This document shows positions 1 through 9,166 of a DNA stretch of 64,000 nt, in pieces. The notes under the pieces are model-generated. The model ran no database searches. It saw nothing but the letters and a program-made list of their open reading frames with translations, and was not told the origin of the DNA. This stretch comes from G965207045 sp965207045 (GTDB lineage: Bacteria; Pseudomonadota; Alphaproteobacteria; Rickettsiales; Anaplasmataceae). Each line of letters begins with the position of its first letter. Position 1 is the first letter of the stretch. The DNA is taken from positions 868,001-932,000 of the forward strand of contig OZ242261.1 in NCBI GenBank assembly GCA_965207045.1, written 5' to 3'. Both the position numbers and the translations under genes were made by a program.

Positions 1-316
1 CCCTAGCAAAAACATTAGAAATATGAACCTCAATTATCGGTACACTCTTATTATTATGAATCAACAATGCATCCATAATTGCAACTGAAGTATGACTATA
101 AGCTGCAGCATTAATGATAATCCCATCACAACTTAGCTGCTGTATTTTTTCCACAATATAACCTTCATGGTTACTTTGAAAGAATTCCAACGATGACCCA
201 AGTAAATTGGCTCTAGCACGACATAGATCCTCTATATCAGCAAGAGATTTCCCTTCATAACCATCCCTATTTTCCAGTACATTGATATTCGGTCCATTTA
301 TTATTGCTATTTCCAT
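1..316 (-). CDS. aroQ: 3-dehydroquinate dehydratase type II (partial, 3' end outside window)
   Basis: Cytoplasmic shikimate-pathway enzyme that dehydrates 3-dehydroquinate to 3-dehydroshikimate. The visible 105 residues begin ATG at 316-314 and contain family landmarks in order: the N-terminal NGPNINVL loop, a DI..L helix, the QSNHEG segment, the active-site-side block INAAAYSHTSVAI (catalytic His region), and the substrate-binding EVHISN(V)FAR near the window edge. The usual type II enzyme is about 145-150 residues, so roughly the last 40 lie beyond base 1. The start codon overlaps the dnaA stop by one base (TAATG), suggesting translational coupling behind dnaA. In the substrate loop the usual Arg-Glu after the glycine is replaced by an ENRDGYEG-type segment. 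The call is confident; the end is simply not in the window. Confidence 0.93.
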   Translation of the reverse strand, partial: MEIAIINGPNINVLENRDGYEGKSLADIEDLCRARANLLGSSLEFFQSNHEGYIVEKIQQLSCDGIIINAAAYSHTSVAIMDALLIHNNKSVPIIEVHISNVFAR

Positions 317-1740
317 TACTTCAAACGCCTAAGAAGTAAATTAACATCCTCAGCCAGTTGAGCATCACTGCTTATCAAATTCTCGATTCTTCTATTAGCA
401 TGTATAACTGTTGCATGATCACGACCAAATTTTTTTCCTATATCAGGTAAACTTTTTTGTGTTAATAGCTTACAAAGATACATTGCAATCTGTCTAGGAC
501 GAGTAACATTACGCAATCTACGGCTAGAATGCATATCAGATAACTTAACATTAAAATGTTCTGCAACAGCTTTTTGTACTTTCTCAATTGTTACCTTCGT
601 AGTATTTGACCTTAACAAATCTGACAAGATATCTTTTGTAATCTCAATAGTCACATCACGACCTATAAGTGCAGTATGAGCCACTACCTTATTTAAAGCA
701 CCTTCTAGTTCACGCACATTCGAGCTAATGTTCTTTGCTATAAATTCCAATATATTGTGTGGCAATTTTACTCCAATCTGCTCTGTTTTAGATTGCAAAA
801 TTCCCATTCGTAACTCGAATGTAGTATCATTTATATCAGCAACTAAACCCCACCCTAAACGAGATTTTATTCGATCCTCAATTCCGTCTAAGTCACTAGG
901 AGATCTATCAGCAGATATAATTAACTGTTTCTTTTGGTCTATTAATGAATTAAAAGTGTGAAAAAATTCTTCTTGCGTACTATCTTTCCCACTGATGAAC
1001 TGTACATCATCAACCATCAGTACATCAACCGACCTAAGTTTCGCCTTGAAATCCATTATATCTTTATTACGTAAAGCTGTTATATATTGATACATAAATT
1101 TTTCAGCAGACAAGTAAACAACTTTGCGATTTTTAGAATTATTGCGTATGTACCAAGCTATTGCATGCATAAGATGTGTCTTACCAAGACCAACACCACC
1201 ATATAAGAACAAAGGATTGCTACCTGCTATAGGTTGAGTTGCTTCTGCAACTTGCTTTGCCGCAGCAAAAGCAAGCTCATTTGGCTTCCCTACAACAAAA
1301 CTATCAAAGCTAAAGCGAGGATCAATAGGAGAACCTAAACTAAATTCCTCACCTTTAACATCAATATCACTTAGAACTTCCTGTGAACACGGAACCATTC
1401 TACCACATCCATCAATTTCCTGAACTATAATCTCTATTAAAGAAAGATTTGGATCTTCTTGTTGCCAAATTGACAATATATTATCAACATAATGTGTTAC
1501 AACCCAATCACATATAAATTGAGTCGGCACAGATAAGGTAACACGCCCCACGTTATAATCCACAAAACGCAGATAAACTAACCAGCTATTATAAGTTTCT
1601 TGACCATAAAAGGATATAAGCTTTCCACGTATAGCTTCCCATACAGATTCACCTAAATCATCATTCTTCTTTTCAACTCCACCTTCAAGGGCAATTTCAT
1701 TCAGAAAGCCTTGTATAAATTTTGATGTTGTAATACCCAT
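316..1740 (-). CDS. dnaA: Chromosomal replication initiator DnaA
   Basis: AAA+ ATPase that binds DnaA boxes at oriC and melts the origin. About 474 residues from the chosen ATG at 1740. The reading frame can be extended to a TTG at 1761, but that would overlap the upstream rhodanese gene, so the ATG is preferred. Seen in order: N-terminal domain I (WEAIRGKLIS..YNSWL), linker, Walker A GGVGLGKTH, Walker B VLMVDDVQF followed by SGKDSTQEEFFHTFN, sensor region RSPSDL, and the C-terminal helix-turn-helix with the DnaA signature GRDHATVIHANRRI. All ATPase and DNA-binding motifs are present and length is normal. It sits between a rhodanese gene (gap 5 bp) and aroQ (1-base overlap), so the three are probably one transcript. 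No DnaA-box cluster was noticed next to it. Confidence 0.97.
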   Translation of the reverse strand: MGITTSKFIQGFLNEIALEGGVEKKNDDLGESVWEAIRGKLISFYGQETYNSWLVYLRFVDYNVGRVTLSVPTQFICDWVVTHYVDNILSIWQQEDPNLSLIEIIVQEIDGCGRMVPCSQEVLSDIDVKGEEFSLGSPIDPRFSFDSFVVGKPNELAFAAAKQVAEATQPIAGSNPLFLYGGVGLGKTHLMHAIAWYIRNNSKNRKVVYLSAEKFMYQYITALRNKDIMDFKAKLRSVDVLMVDDVQFISGKDSTQEEFFHTFNSLIDQKKQLIISADRSPSDLDGIEDRIKSRLGWGLVADINDTTFELRMGILQSKTEQIGVKLPHNILEFIAKNISSNVRELEGALNKVVAHTALIGRDVTIEITKDILSDLLRSNTTKVTIEKVQKAVAEHFNVKLSDMHSSRRLRNVTRPRQIAMYLCKLLTQKSLPDIGKKFGRDHATVIHANRRIENLISSDAQLAEDVNLLLRRLK

Positions 1741-1745
1741 AATAC

Positions 1746-2153
1746 CTAACCCTGAAACCAAGGCAATTGATTAAATTTCCAACCATTCAAAGAATTATGA
1801 TGGTCTTTACTACTAGAAACACCCTCAAAGCCATCGGTGATATTGTAGCAATTTTTTCCTACTTCTGCAAATATTGATGACGCAGCTTCAAAGGAACGGT
1901 GACCGCTGCGACAAATAAAAAACATCAAATTATTATTGATATTACACAGTTCTTTTAACTCATTTGCAAAATTACTGTTTATACTCATATCTGGACAAAA
2001 ACGCCATGATAAGAACACTACTTCTTTTCCAATTGAAGTTAAATCGGGCTTACCCACAAAGTTCCACTCCTCTCGTGTACGAACATCTATTAAAATTGAA
2101 TCCTTAATTCTTGATAACATACTCCAAGCCTGGAGAGAATTAATGTTCTTCAC
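1746..2153 (-). CDS. Rhodanese-like domain protein
   Basis: A single rhodanese domain of 135 residues, a sulfur/persulfide transfer or phosphatase-like fold. Visible features are the N-terminal LIDVRTREEW segment, the active-site loop with a reduced Cys in FICRSGHRS (residues near 80), and the C-terminal NITDGFEG motif that closes the domain. The substrate is not predictable. The start is a GTG at 2153, preceded on the minus strand by a purine-rich GAGATGGGA stretch. No upstream ATG is in frame, and the first internal ATG would cut the domain. The gene lies 5 bp before dnaA, so it probably leads a rhodanese-dnaA-aroQ transcript. Confidence 0.88.
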   Translation of the reverse strand: MKNINSLQAWSMLSRIKDSILIDVRTREEWNFVGKPDLTSIGKEVVFLSWRFCPDMSINSNFANELKELCNINNNLMFFICRSGHRSFEAASSIFAEVGKNCYNITDGFEGVSSSKDHHNSLNGWKFNQLPWFQG

Positions 2154-2603
2154 AATCCCATCTCAAAAGCACATATTGTAACATATAAATAAGACATTGT
2201 GAGCAAAAAAATTTTTATTCAGATTCCAATAAAGATTAATCAGAGAAAAAAAAGTGAAGTGTAAAATAATTCAGTTTTTCTACTAAATATGCCATATATA
2301 TAAGACTTAGAATGTTAGCAAATATTAGCCTTCCGTAAGCATCAGTGCATAGCATCATTTTACATCAAATAAACAATTTATTAAGCCCTATTTTCAAAAA
2401 TAGAACTTTGATATGCTATAAATACTGCATCTGCACAAATAATACCTACAACTCATACTCACGCTATTATAACTAGCTCCCCCTACAATAAAAAAATCCT
2501 TTCCCATCGGTTATTACAAAACTTTAAACTATCTAACAATCCCTATAAATACTGATAATTCATAGTCATAGTATAGTAGTTCTTTTTATATTATTTATAA
2601 AAT
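2154..2603. other. Intergenic stretch, no gene seen
   Basis: About 450 bp of AT-rich sequence between the convergent/serial minus-strand genes. All six frames are broken at short intervals and I saw no tRNA, no long inverted repeat and no recognisable protein fragment. It should contain the promoter for the rhodanese-dnaA run at its left end, but no convincing -35/-10 pair stands out. Confidence 0.5.
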
Positions 2604-3293
2604 TTATTTACTGTTTACTAACTCTATCACTTTTGCTGCTTTATTGATTTCATCAAGCTTACTAGCAATTATTTCAATATTCTGTTGATTATGGATTCTA
2701 CTACACACTCCAAAAATAGCAATTGGGAAAGTGCCAACGACTAACCCTATTCCAGAAATGAATATAAAACTCCACAAATTGATTTTTTCATTATGTAAAC
2801 AATAATAGGCTGTTGCAGAACAAACAATAGAAACAATTTGTAGCATAGAAAAACCAATTAATTGACAACAACTTGGCAAACAACAACTCTTCTTATTTCC
2901 CAATATTCGATTGTTTTTAGTTACCTCACCTGTAAGTCTTATAATAACACATTTACCAACTTCAGGACTATCAGCCACAAATGTCTTCTCTTTATTTTCC
3001 TTATTGCTAGCATTGTTATCATTAATTACACTAATATTAGAAACTCTTTTGGCAATTTCTTCCAAACTATTATTTACATTTATCCTCTTATATATGTTAG
3101 TAAAAATAAACAAAGATATGCTCACAGCGCTGAAAGCACAATTTAGTACTATAAAAAGCCAATCATCTATAATTACTTTCTTATTTTGCAATTTTTTTTT
3201 GCTGTAAAAAAAACCAACTATCGCAATAGAAGCCTTTAATATAAGATCGACAAGTGCAAAAGCTATATACAAAGCGTAATTACCCTTGCTCAT
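2604..3293 (-). CDS. Hypothetical four-pass membrane protein
   Basis: I do not recognise a family. From the ATG at 3293 it is 229 residues; the frame extends upstream to a TTG at 3323, which I do not favour. Hydrophobic segments lie near residues 5-30 (IAFALVDLILKASIAIVGFF), 45-65 (WLFIVLNCAFSAVSISLFIF), then a polar 80-residue middle with NKENKEK, then two more (LIGFSMLQIVSIVCSATAYY and WSFIFISGIGLVVGTFPIAIFG). A cysteine cluster CCLPSCC precedes the third segment and could be palmitoylated in a host or bind metal, but that is speculation. Small orphan membrane proteins of this layout recur in this window (17054, 53257, 59901). Confidence 0.65.
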   Translation of the reverse strand: MSKGNYALYIAFALVDLILKASIAIVGFFYSKKKLQNKKVIIDDWLFIVLNCAFSAVSISLFIFTNIYKRINVNNSLEEIAKRVSNISVINDNNASNKENKEKTFVADSPEVGKCVIIRLTGEVTKNNRILGNKKSCCLPSCCQLIGFSMLQIVSIVCSATAYYCLHNEKINLWSFIFISGIGLVVGTFPIAIFGVCSRIHNQQNIEIIASKLDEINKAAKVIELVNSK

Positions 3294-3344
3294 TTTAGTA
3301 CTACTCACAGCCCCACCATACAAAATTGCAATAAAATTTCAAAT

Positions 3345-5597
3345 CTATTCACTATCAATTGCATCAGCAGCAGCAATCAAAGCAAGATTATAGATTTCAG
3401 ATGCACTAGAATACATCTGAGCAACTTGTACAGGTTTACTCATACCAACCAGCATTGGATCAACAACCACTGCTCCATAACTCTTCAATAACTTAAAAGT
3501 AATATTAGCGCTCTCTAAACTTGGCATCACCAGAACATTTGCTTGCTTACTTAGGTTACAAAAAGAATAGCTCGACATAGACTCAACATTTAAAGCAACA
3601 TCTATTTCCATTTCACCATCATACTCAAAACTAACATTCCTTCTGTCCAATTCATGAATAGCAGCTCTTATTTTCCGACTTTTCCTATTATCAGAAAATG
3701 TAGATGATGAAATAAATGCAATTCGTGGTTTTTCACCCATTTGCTTAGCCTTTTCTGCTGCTTTAATTGCTATCATTGCAAGCATAACAGGTGACGGATT
3801 TTTATTAATCGTAGTATCTGCCAAAAATACAGCATTACCATTTATCATAGCAACAGAAAGACCAAAGCAAGCCTCATCACGATCTATGATTTTACTCACT
3901 TCTCGCAAGGAATCATGGTAACTGCGTGTCAGACCTGTAATTAAAGCATCACCATAACCACACGCAAGAATACATGATGCAAATACGTTACGATCTGTCT
4001 TCACAGCTCTAACACAACTTCTATATAAGAATCCTTTCCGTTGAAGTTTTCCGTACATAAAATCTATATACTCGTCATTATGTTTTGAAATAGCAGCATT
4101 AGCAATCTCTATCCCTTGCATATCAGATATACCTAAATCCATCATCTTTTGCTCTATTTTATCCTTACGTCCCACTAAAATAGCCTTACCACAACCAGAA
4201 TTATGCCATTCCACAGCAGTTTTTATTGCACTCTCTTCCTCTCCTTCAGAAAAAATAATATTTTTCTTATTAGCAGAAACATACTCTTCTAAAAGATCAA
4301 AAATATTCGATGTAGGCGATAATAAAATTTTCAACTGTTGTTGATATCCACGCCAATCATTAATACTTTTGCGTGCAACACCACTATCTATTGCTGCTTT
4401 TGCCACTGCTGGCGGTATCCTTGCAATCAATCTGGGGTCAAAGGGAGTAGGAACTATGTATTCAGGACCATATTGCATCTTTCTACCAGAATAAGCACTT
4501 AACACTTCATCCGAAACTGGTTCACGTGCCAATTCAGCAAGCGCTCTAACAGCAGCCATTTTCATTTCATTGTTAATTTTTTTTGCCCTTACATCCAATG
4601 CTCCCCGAAATATATATGGAAAGCCCATAATGTTATTAATCTGGTTATTATAATCAGAGCGCCCAGTTGCTATGATAGCATCTGGACGAACTTTTCTAGC
4701 AAATTCAGGCTTTATTTCTGGATCAGGATTGGCCATAGCAAATATTATGGGTGCATTAGCAGCCATTTTCATCAACATTTCTTCAGTTAAAACATCTTTT
4801 ACTGAAAGCCCTAAAAAAACATCTGCTCCTTCAAGAACTTCAGCTAAAGTCCTCTTCTCTGTTTTAATAGCATACTTTTCCTTCCATGGATTTAAGTAAC
4901 CTCTGCCCCGATAGATTACTCCATGCTGGTCACACGCAACTATATTTTTGATACCCATCGACTGTATTAAATCTATACAAGCTATTCCAGCTGCACCAGT
5001 GCCATTTACTACAACTTTCAAATTTTCTAATTTACGTCCTGTTATATCAGCTGCATTAATTAAACCAGCTCCCACTATAATTGCCGTTCCATGTTGATCA
5101 TCATGAAATACAGGAATATCCATAATCTCTTGTAATTTTTTTTCAATGATAAAACAATCTGGAGATTTAATATCCTCTAAATTAATTCCACCCCAACTTG
5201 CTCCAAGGTGTTTTACAGAATTTATAAATTCATCAATGTCAGGAGTGTCAACCTCAATATCAACTGCATCAATGCCAGCAAAACGCTTAAATAATATAGC
5301 TTTACCTTCCATCACTGGCTTAGATACTAGTGCACCCAAATTACCTAAACCCAAAATTGCTGTTCCATTGCTTATAACTGCTACATAGTTCCCTCTCGCA
5401 GTGTAATCATAAACAGCATCATTATTTTCACTAATCTTAACACAAGGTACTGCCACCCCTGGTGAATACGCTAAAGATAAATCTTTCTGAGTCAACAAGG
5501 GCTTAGTCGGCTGCAAAGAAACTTTACCTGGTTTTCCATCCTTTTGGTGAAACTTTAACACCTCATCATCTGTAAAGGAAATAGTGCTTTTCGACAT
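3345..5597 (-). CDS. maeB: NADP-dependent malic enzyme with C-terminal phosphotransacetylase-like domain
   Basis: Decarboxylates malate to pyruvate with reduction of NADP+, linking TCA intermediates to pyruvate and NADPH supply. 750 residues, the usual length of the MaeB-type fusion. The first ~420 residues are malic enzyme: DYTARGNYVAVISNGTAILG, FKRFAGIDA, the metal-site DDQHGTAI, and the Rossmann GTGAAGIACIDL. From about 430 on, the sequence matches the phosphate acetyl/butyryltransferase fold (IIFSEGEEE, LVGRKDKI, LADTTINKNPS, NVLVMPSLESANI). In characterised MaeB proteins this second domain is regulatory rather than a working transacetylase. ATG at 5597; a likely promoter lies just upstream (5623-5650). 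Monocistronic by appearance. Confidence 0.96.
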   Translation of the reverse strand: MSKSTISFTDDEVLKFHQKDGKPGKVSLQPTKPLLTQKDLSLAYSPGVAVPCVKISENNDAVYDYTARGNYVAVISNGTAILGLGNLGALVSKPVMEGKAILFKRFAGIDAVDIEVDTPDIDEFINSVKHLGASWGGINLEDIKSPDCFIIEKKLQEIMDIPVFHDDQHGTAIIVGAGLINAADITGRKLENLKVVVNGTGAAGIACIDLIQSMGIKNIVACDQHGVIYRGRGYLNPWKEKYAIKTEKRTLAEVLEGADVFLGLSVKDVLTEEMLMKMAANAPIIFAMANPDPEIKPEFARKVRPDAIIATGRSDYNNQINNIMGFPYIFRGALDVRAKKINNEMKMAAVRALAELAREPVSDEVLSAYSGRKMQYGPEYIVPTPFDPRLIARIPPAVAKAAIDSGVARKSINDWRGYQQQLKILLSPTSNIFDLLEEYVSANKKNIIFSEGEEESAIKTAVEWHNSGCGKAILVGRKDKIEQKMMDLGISDMQGIEIANAAISKHNDEYIDFMYGKLQRKGFLYRSCVRAVKTDRNVFASCILACGYGDALITGLTRSYHDSLREVSKIIDRDEACFGLSVAMINGNAVFLADTTINKNPSPVMLAMIAIKAAEKAKQMGEKPRIAFISSSTFSDNRKSRKIRAAIHELDRRNVSFEYDGEMEIDVALNVESMSSYSFCNLSKQANVLVMPSLESANITFKLLKSYGAVVVDPMLVGMSKPVQVAQMYSSASEIYNLALIAAADAIDSE

Positions 5598-5622
5598 GAT
5601 TACGGATATTGAACTACACTTG

Positions 5623-5650
5623 ATATTAACCTACCATATCATACAGTCAA
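5623..5650 (-). promoter_or_regulatory. Probable promoter of the malic enzyme gene
   Basis: On the minus strand a TTGACT box (complement of 5645-5650) is followed after 16 bp by TAATAT (complement of 5623-5628), 26 bp before the ATG at 5597. The -35 match is 5 of 6. Read by eye only, in AT-rich DNA where -10-like boxes are common. Confidence 0.4.
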
Positions 5651-5719
5651 TTTTATTGTTGTGCTTTCAAAATTCATTATTATTACAATTATTCAACCTA
5701 CAAAACTATAGACTTACTG

Positions 5720-5748
5720 TAGACTTATTGAAATAATCATCCTATAAT
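5720..5748 (+). promoter_or_regulatory. Probable promoter of rpmF-plsX-fabH
   Basis: A perfect TATAAT at 5743-5748 is preceded with a 17 bp spacer by TAGACT (4 of 6 matches to the -35 consensus), 30 bp before the rpmF ATG. It lies in the short divergent spacer shared with the malic enzyme gene. A by-eye prediction. Confidence 0.4.
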
Positions 5749-5777
5749 CTATGGAATGGAAATAGATATAATACACT

Positions 5778-5966
5778 ATGGCAGTACCAAAAAGTAAGAC
5801 TACTCCCTCAAAAAGAGGAAAACGTAGATCTCACGACGCACTCAAAGCACCAAATATAGTCATAGATAAAGCAACTGGGGAATATATGTTAAGTCATCAT
5901 ATTTCGTCAGGTGGATATTATAATGAGCGCAAAATTTTAAAAATTAATGCAAAAAAGAAAAAATAA
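5778..5966 (+). CDS. rpmF: 50S ribosomal protein L32
   Basis: Small basic large-subunit protein, 62 residues. The N-terminus MAVPKSKTTPSKRGKRRSHDAL is the standard alphaproteobacterial L32 start, followed by the conserved CDS-middle (TGEYMLSHHIS) and a lysine-rich tail KINAKKKK. The zinc cysteines found in some L32 proteins are absent, as is usual for this lineage type. First gene of a rpmF-plsX-fabH run; its last 20 bases overlap the start of plsX. Confidence 0.95.
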   Translation: MAVPKSKTTPSKRGKRRSHDALKAPNIVIDKATGEYMLSHHISSGGYYNERKILKINAKKKK

Positions 5967-6951
5967 TATCAGAATTGCTATTGATTGCATGGGAGGAGAC
6001 AATGCTCCTCATATGGCAATAGAAGCTCTACATTTAGCTCTAAAAAAATCGGCAGGTTTACATTTTGTATTGTATGGCCAAAAGAACACTATAGAGTCAC
6101 TGCTTTCAAACTATCAGCATATAAAAAAAGACGTTACTATTGTTAATACAGACGTAATAATACTTCCAGATGATAAACCATCAACAGCTCTTCGCAAGAA
6201 AAACTCAAGCATGCATATGACACTTAAATCAGTCGCAAATGGTGAAGCAAATTGTGCAATATCTGCTGGAAATACAGGTGCTTTAATGGCAATTTCACGA
6301 TCAATCCTAGGTATGCTCCCAAACATTGACAGACCAGCTATAGTCACTGCACTCCCAACACTGAAAGACGAAATGGTAATGCTTGATCTTGGAGCTAATG
6401 TTGAATGTAACGCACAAATGCTATATCAATTTGCATTAATGGGAAGAGCATTTTCACAAGCTGTCTTCTATAAAAAAAAACCGAGTGTCGCTCTATTGAA
6501 CATAGGTTCGGAAGAGGTTAAGGGCACAGAACAAATCAAGCAGGCATATACTCTAATACAAGATTCCAAGCATAAAATCAATTTCCAAGGTTATATTGAA
6601 GCAGATCAGATGTTTAATGGTGATTGTGATGTTATAGTCACTGATGGTTTTTGTGGAAATATAGCATTAAAAAACACTGAAGGGATCTTTCAGTTTTTAA
6701 AACAAACAATAAAAAATTCGTATTCACATTCAATTCTAGGCAAGGTTTATTTAATATTGCTAAGATTATTGCTTAAAAAACCACTACAAAATTTCGACCC
6801 GAAATTGAGAAATGGTGCAATGTTAATTGGACTCAATGGAGTAGTTATTAAAAGCCATGGAAACGCAAGTAGTGAATCATTTGAAAACGCAATTCATGTA
6901 GCAGCAAATGCAATAAGAAATAATATTAACGAAAAAATAGAAATAAAATGA
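5947..6951 (+). CDS. plsX: Phosphate acyltransferase PlsX
   Basis: Converts acyl-ACP to acyl-phosphate, the donor for the first acylation of glycerol-3-phosphate in phospholipid synthesis; peripheral to the inner membrane. 334 residues, normal for the family. Visible motifs are IAIDCMGGDNAP at the N-terminus, SAGNTGALMA, RPAIVTALPT, LDLGANVECNAQMLYQFA, LLNIGSEEVKG, and near the C-terminus NGAMLIGLNGVVIKSHGNA. The ATG at 5947 overlaps the rpmF 3' end by 20 bp, and the stop overlaps the fabH ATG by 4 bp, so translation of the three is probably coupled. The pairing with fabH is the conserved bacterial arrangement. Confidence 0.97.
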   Translation: MQKRKNNIRIAIDCMGGDNAPHMAIEALHLALKKSAGLHFVLYGQKNTIESLLSNYQHIKKDVTIVNTDVIILPDDKPSTALRKKNSSMHMTLKSVANGEANCAISAGNTGALMAISRSILGMLPNIDRPAIVTALPTLKDEMVMLDLGANVECNAQMLYQFALMGRAFSQAVFYKKKPSVALLNIGSEEVKGTEQIKQAYTLIQDSKHKINFQGYIEADQMFNGDCDVIVTDGFCGNIALKNTEGIFQFLKQTIKNSYSHSILGKVYLILLRLLLKKPLQNFDPKLRNGAMLIGLNGVVIKSHGNASSESFENAIHVAANAIRNNINEKIEIK

Positions 6952-7910
6952 CAAAATTAGAATCTGCAATCATTGGACTTGGGTCATATCTACCACAAAC
7001 AAAATTAAACAATCAGGAATTTGAAAAATCTTTGAATACAACAAATGAATGGATACAAAAAAGGACAGGTATAAAAATCCGACATATTGTTAGCCCAGGA
7101 GAAATGACATCTGATATGGCAACAGCAGCAGCAACTCTAGCAATGCATGATGCACAGATTGAACCATTAGATGTAGATATAATAATAGTCGCTACTGCAA
7201 CAGGTGATAAAACTTTTCCAAGCTGTGCAACGATAGTGCAGTCTAAACTTGGCTGCTCAAATGCTTTTGCCTTTGACGTACAAGCAGCATGTTCAGGTTT
7301 TGTTTATGGCCTGGCCATTGCTAATAACTTCATTAAGTCTGGTGAAGTAAAAACTGCCTTACTGATTGGTGCAGACAGTATGAGCAAAATTACTGATTAC
7401 TCCGATAGATCAACATCAATATTATTTGGTGATGGAGCTGGTGCAATTGTACTACAAGCAACCGATAACGGTAAATCATTCATTAAAACAGAGCTTTATT
7501 CTGATGGAAAACTACAGAACATACTAGAAACTGACGGAGGAGTTGCTTCATCTCAAACTGCTGGCTATGTAAATATGGATGGAACAGCAGTATTTGAACA
7601 TGCAATAAAAAAAATGTTGCTGTCAATTGAAAATATTTTAGCAAACAATAACTTTGACATCGACCAAATTGATTTACTAATACCTCATCAAGCAAATATT
7701 AGAATTATTGAATCTATGTCAAAAAAGCTAAACCTTGATCCAAAGAAAATCGTTTCAACTGTAGACATACATGCAAATACTTCCGCAGCGTCAATACCTT
7801 TAGCTTGGGATCACATTTGGAAGAATGAAGATAATACTGAAGATAAGCTAGTCCTATTAACAGCAATAGGAGCTGGTCTTACATGGGGCGCTGCCTTAAT
7901 AAAAGTTTAA
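6948..7910 (+). CDS. fabH: 3-oxoacyl-ACP synthase III
   Basis: Starts fatty-acid synthesis by condensing acetyl-CoA with malonyl-ACP. 320 residues, standard length. The Cys-His-Asn triad is intact: Cys in QAACSGFVYG (about residue 112), His in LIPHQANIRI, and Asn in DIHANTSAAS. The C-terminal glycine-rich LTAIGAGLTWGAALIKV closes the thiolase fold. Start ATG overlaps the plsX stop. A short A/T hairpin follows the stop and may end the operon. Confidence 0.97.
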   Translation: MTKLESAIIGLGSYLPQTKLNNQEFEKSLNTTNEWIQKRTGIKIRHIVSPGEMTSDMATAAATLAMHDAQIEPLDVDIIIVATATGDKTFPSCATIVQSKLGCSNAFAFDVQAACSGFVYGLAIANNFIKSGEVKTALLIGADSMSKITDYSDRSTSILFGDGAGAIVLQATDNGKSFIKTELYSDGKLQNILETDGGVASSQTAGYVNMDGTAVFEHAIKKMLLSIENILANNNFDIDQIDLLIPHQANIRIIESMSKKLNLDPKKIVSTVDIHANTSAASIPLAWDHIWKNEDNTEDKLVLLTAIGAGLTWGAALIKV

Positions 7911-7913
7911 ACA

Positions 7914-7935
7914 AAAAAAAGATATTGCTTTTTTA
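7914..7935 (+). terminator. Possible weak terminator after fabH
   Basis: Immediately after the fabH stop a run of A plus G faces CTTTTTT across a 6-base loop (ATATTG), making an A/T-rich hairpin of about 7 pairs with a T tract inside the right arm. Weak pairing energy makes this tentative. Confidence 0.25.
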
Positions 7936-7985
7936 TATATATAAATAATATATAATGCGAATTGTTAAACTATTAATTATAAACT

Positions 7986-8282
7986 ATGCATAGCATTCTT
8001 GATCAAGTGCTATTGAGGAAAAATCGTCAGAGTCACTATACTTTGACACGCTTTATCCGAGAAAATCACAAAACAATATTAATAAGAAAGATAAGCAAGT
8101 TAGTAAAAAATAGTGATAATGTAATCTCAGGAAAACATTACATCCGTATTGTTTCCTCCACTAAAACAGAGGAAATCCAGCATTTAATAAAAGAGCTTTC
8201 TGCCTTGGGATTGTATAATGCTGATAATAGATTTACAAATCAATTTGAGTCTAATCACGGCTATAGAAATAATACAGATTGA
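7986..8282 (+). CDS. Hypothetical small basic protein
   Basis: 98 residues, ATG at 7986, 75 bp after fabH, same strand, with a TATAAT at 7951-7956 upstream but no good -35. I do not recognise a family. The middle is basic and helical (LTRFIRENHKTILIRKISKLV), followed by a beta-like KHYIRIVSSTKTEEIQHLI and an Asn-rich tail. In relatives ihfA or a similar DNA-binding gene can sit near fabH, but no IHF/HU signature (such as GRNPQTG) is present here, so that label is not justified. It could be a genuine lineage-specific gene or a remnant. Confidence 0.45.
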   Translation: MHSILDQVLLRKNRQSHYTLTRFIRENHKTILIRKISKLVKNSDNVISGKHYIRIVSSTKTEEIQHLIKELSALGLYNADNRFTNQFESNHGYRNNTD

Positions 8283-9166
8283 ACTAGCAAAATATGTTAT
8301 TTTCTACAATAAAAAAAAGAATAGAAGGTTGTTATTATTGATAACTCCCAACATTGTTTAGCTGGGACTATTGCAACAAATGTCAAACATAGTTCAAGCA
8401 CAAAAGCAGGCGTAGAATACACAAAAATGCAACACAAACACCAGATCACAATGATTATGCCTACACCACTAGTATAGTTTCATCAAAAAACGCATACAAC
8501 TAAAATCTATGGCGACCGAAAAGGATAGAATAAAAACCATTACCAACTGAAGAAACAATCTCACTCGTATCTATAAATTTGGCTTACTCAAAAGGAATAT
8601 AAAAGATAATAAAAACAAAATAACAAAGGAAATTTATAGTTAATCTATTGCCTTATGTAAAGCAACACACTTCTATCGATAGTAGCTTGTAGTCATAGTC
8701 TTTATCAGTTCTATAATTTATATTAAGAAAAAATGGCAGTTTACTACAAAACCGACTATACACAGGAAATTAAAAAAAATGTGATTTAAGAGAAATATAC
8801 AAACAAATTTCAGGAATTCTATTAACAGATTTTCACTGCATCAATGAGTTTACCTTCAAGTTAAGGCCAATAACATTACATATTGTACGTTGTTGATGTC
8901 AAAAAAAGACATAAAAGAAGAACTTGATCAACAAGCACAAAAAATGTCAAAGGGAAAGTATGAAAATACTTAACAATCTGCACCTGCCTTGCACAACTTT
9001 ATGAATATAATAAATCATATCTGCAGAATGACAATCATAATATTATTATTGCTGACAACATCTCTTTCCATAATTTCAGCACATTCCCCCGTATCACACA
9101 AAAAAATCAGAGCTTTATAATAAAACTCTTTTCACACACCCTGCCTGTTAAAGCAACCCTTTTATA
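8283..9166. other. Gene-poor spacer with small remnants
   Basis: About 880 bp without a convincing gene. The only suggestive stretch is on the plus strand from an ATG at 8897: 24 codons beginning MSKKDIKEELDQQ, ending at a TAA, after which the same frame continues without further stops into NFMNIINHIC and a hydrophobic MTIIILLLLTTSLSII segment. That would fit a small membrane protein broken by one nonsense mutation, but I cannot identify it. The rest is stop-rich in all frames. Confidence 0.4.

Noticed and set aside
1..2603. Replication origin next to dnaA
   Set aside because: I saw no cluster of DnaA boxes or AT-rich direct repeats, and in this family the origin usually lies away from dnaA.
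7986..8282. ihfA-type DNA-binding protein after fabH
   Set aside because: Position was suggestive but no IHF/HU motif is present, so it was left as hypothetical.
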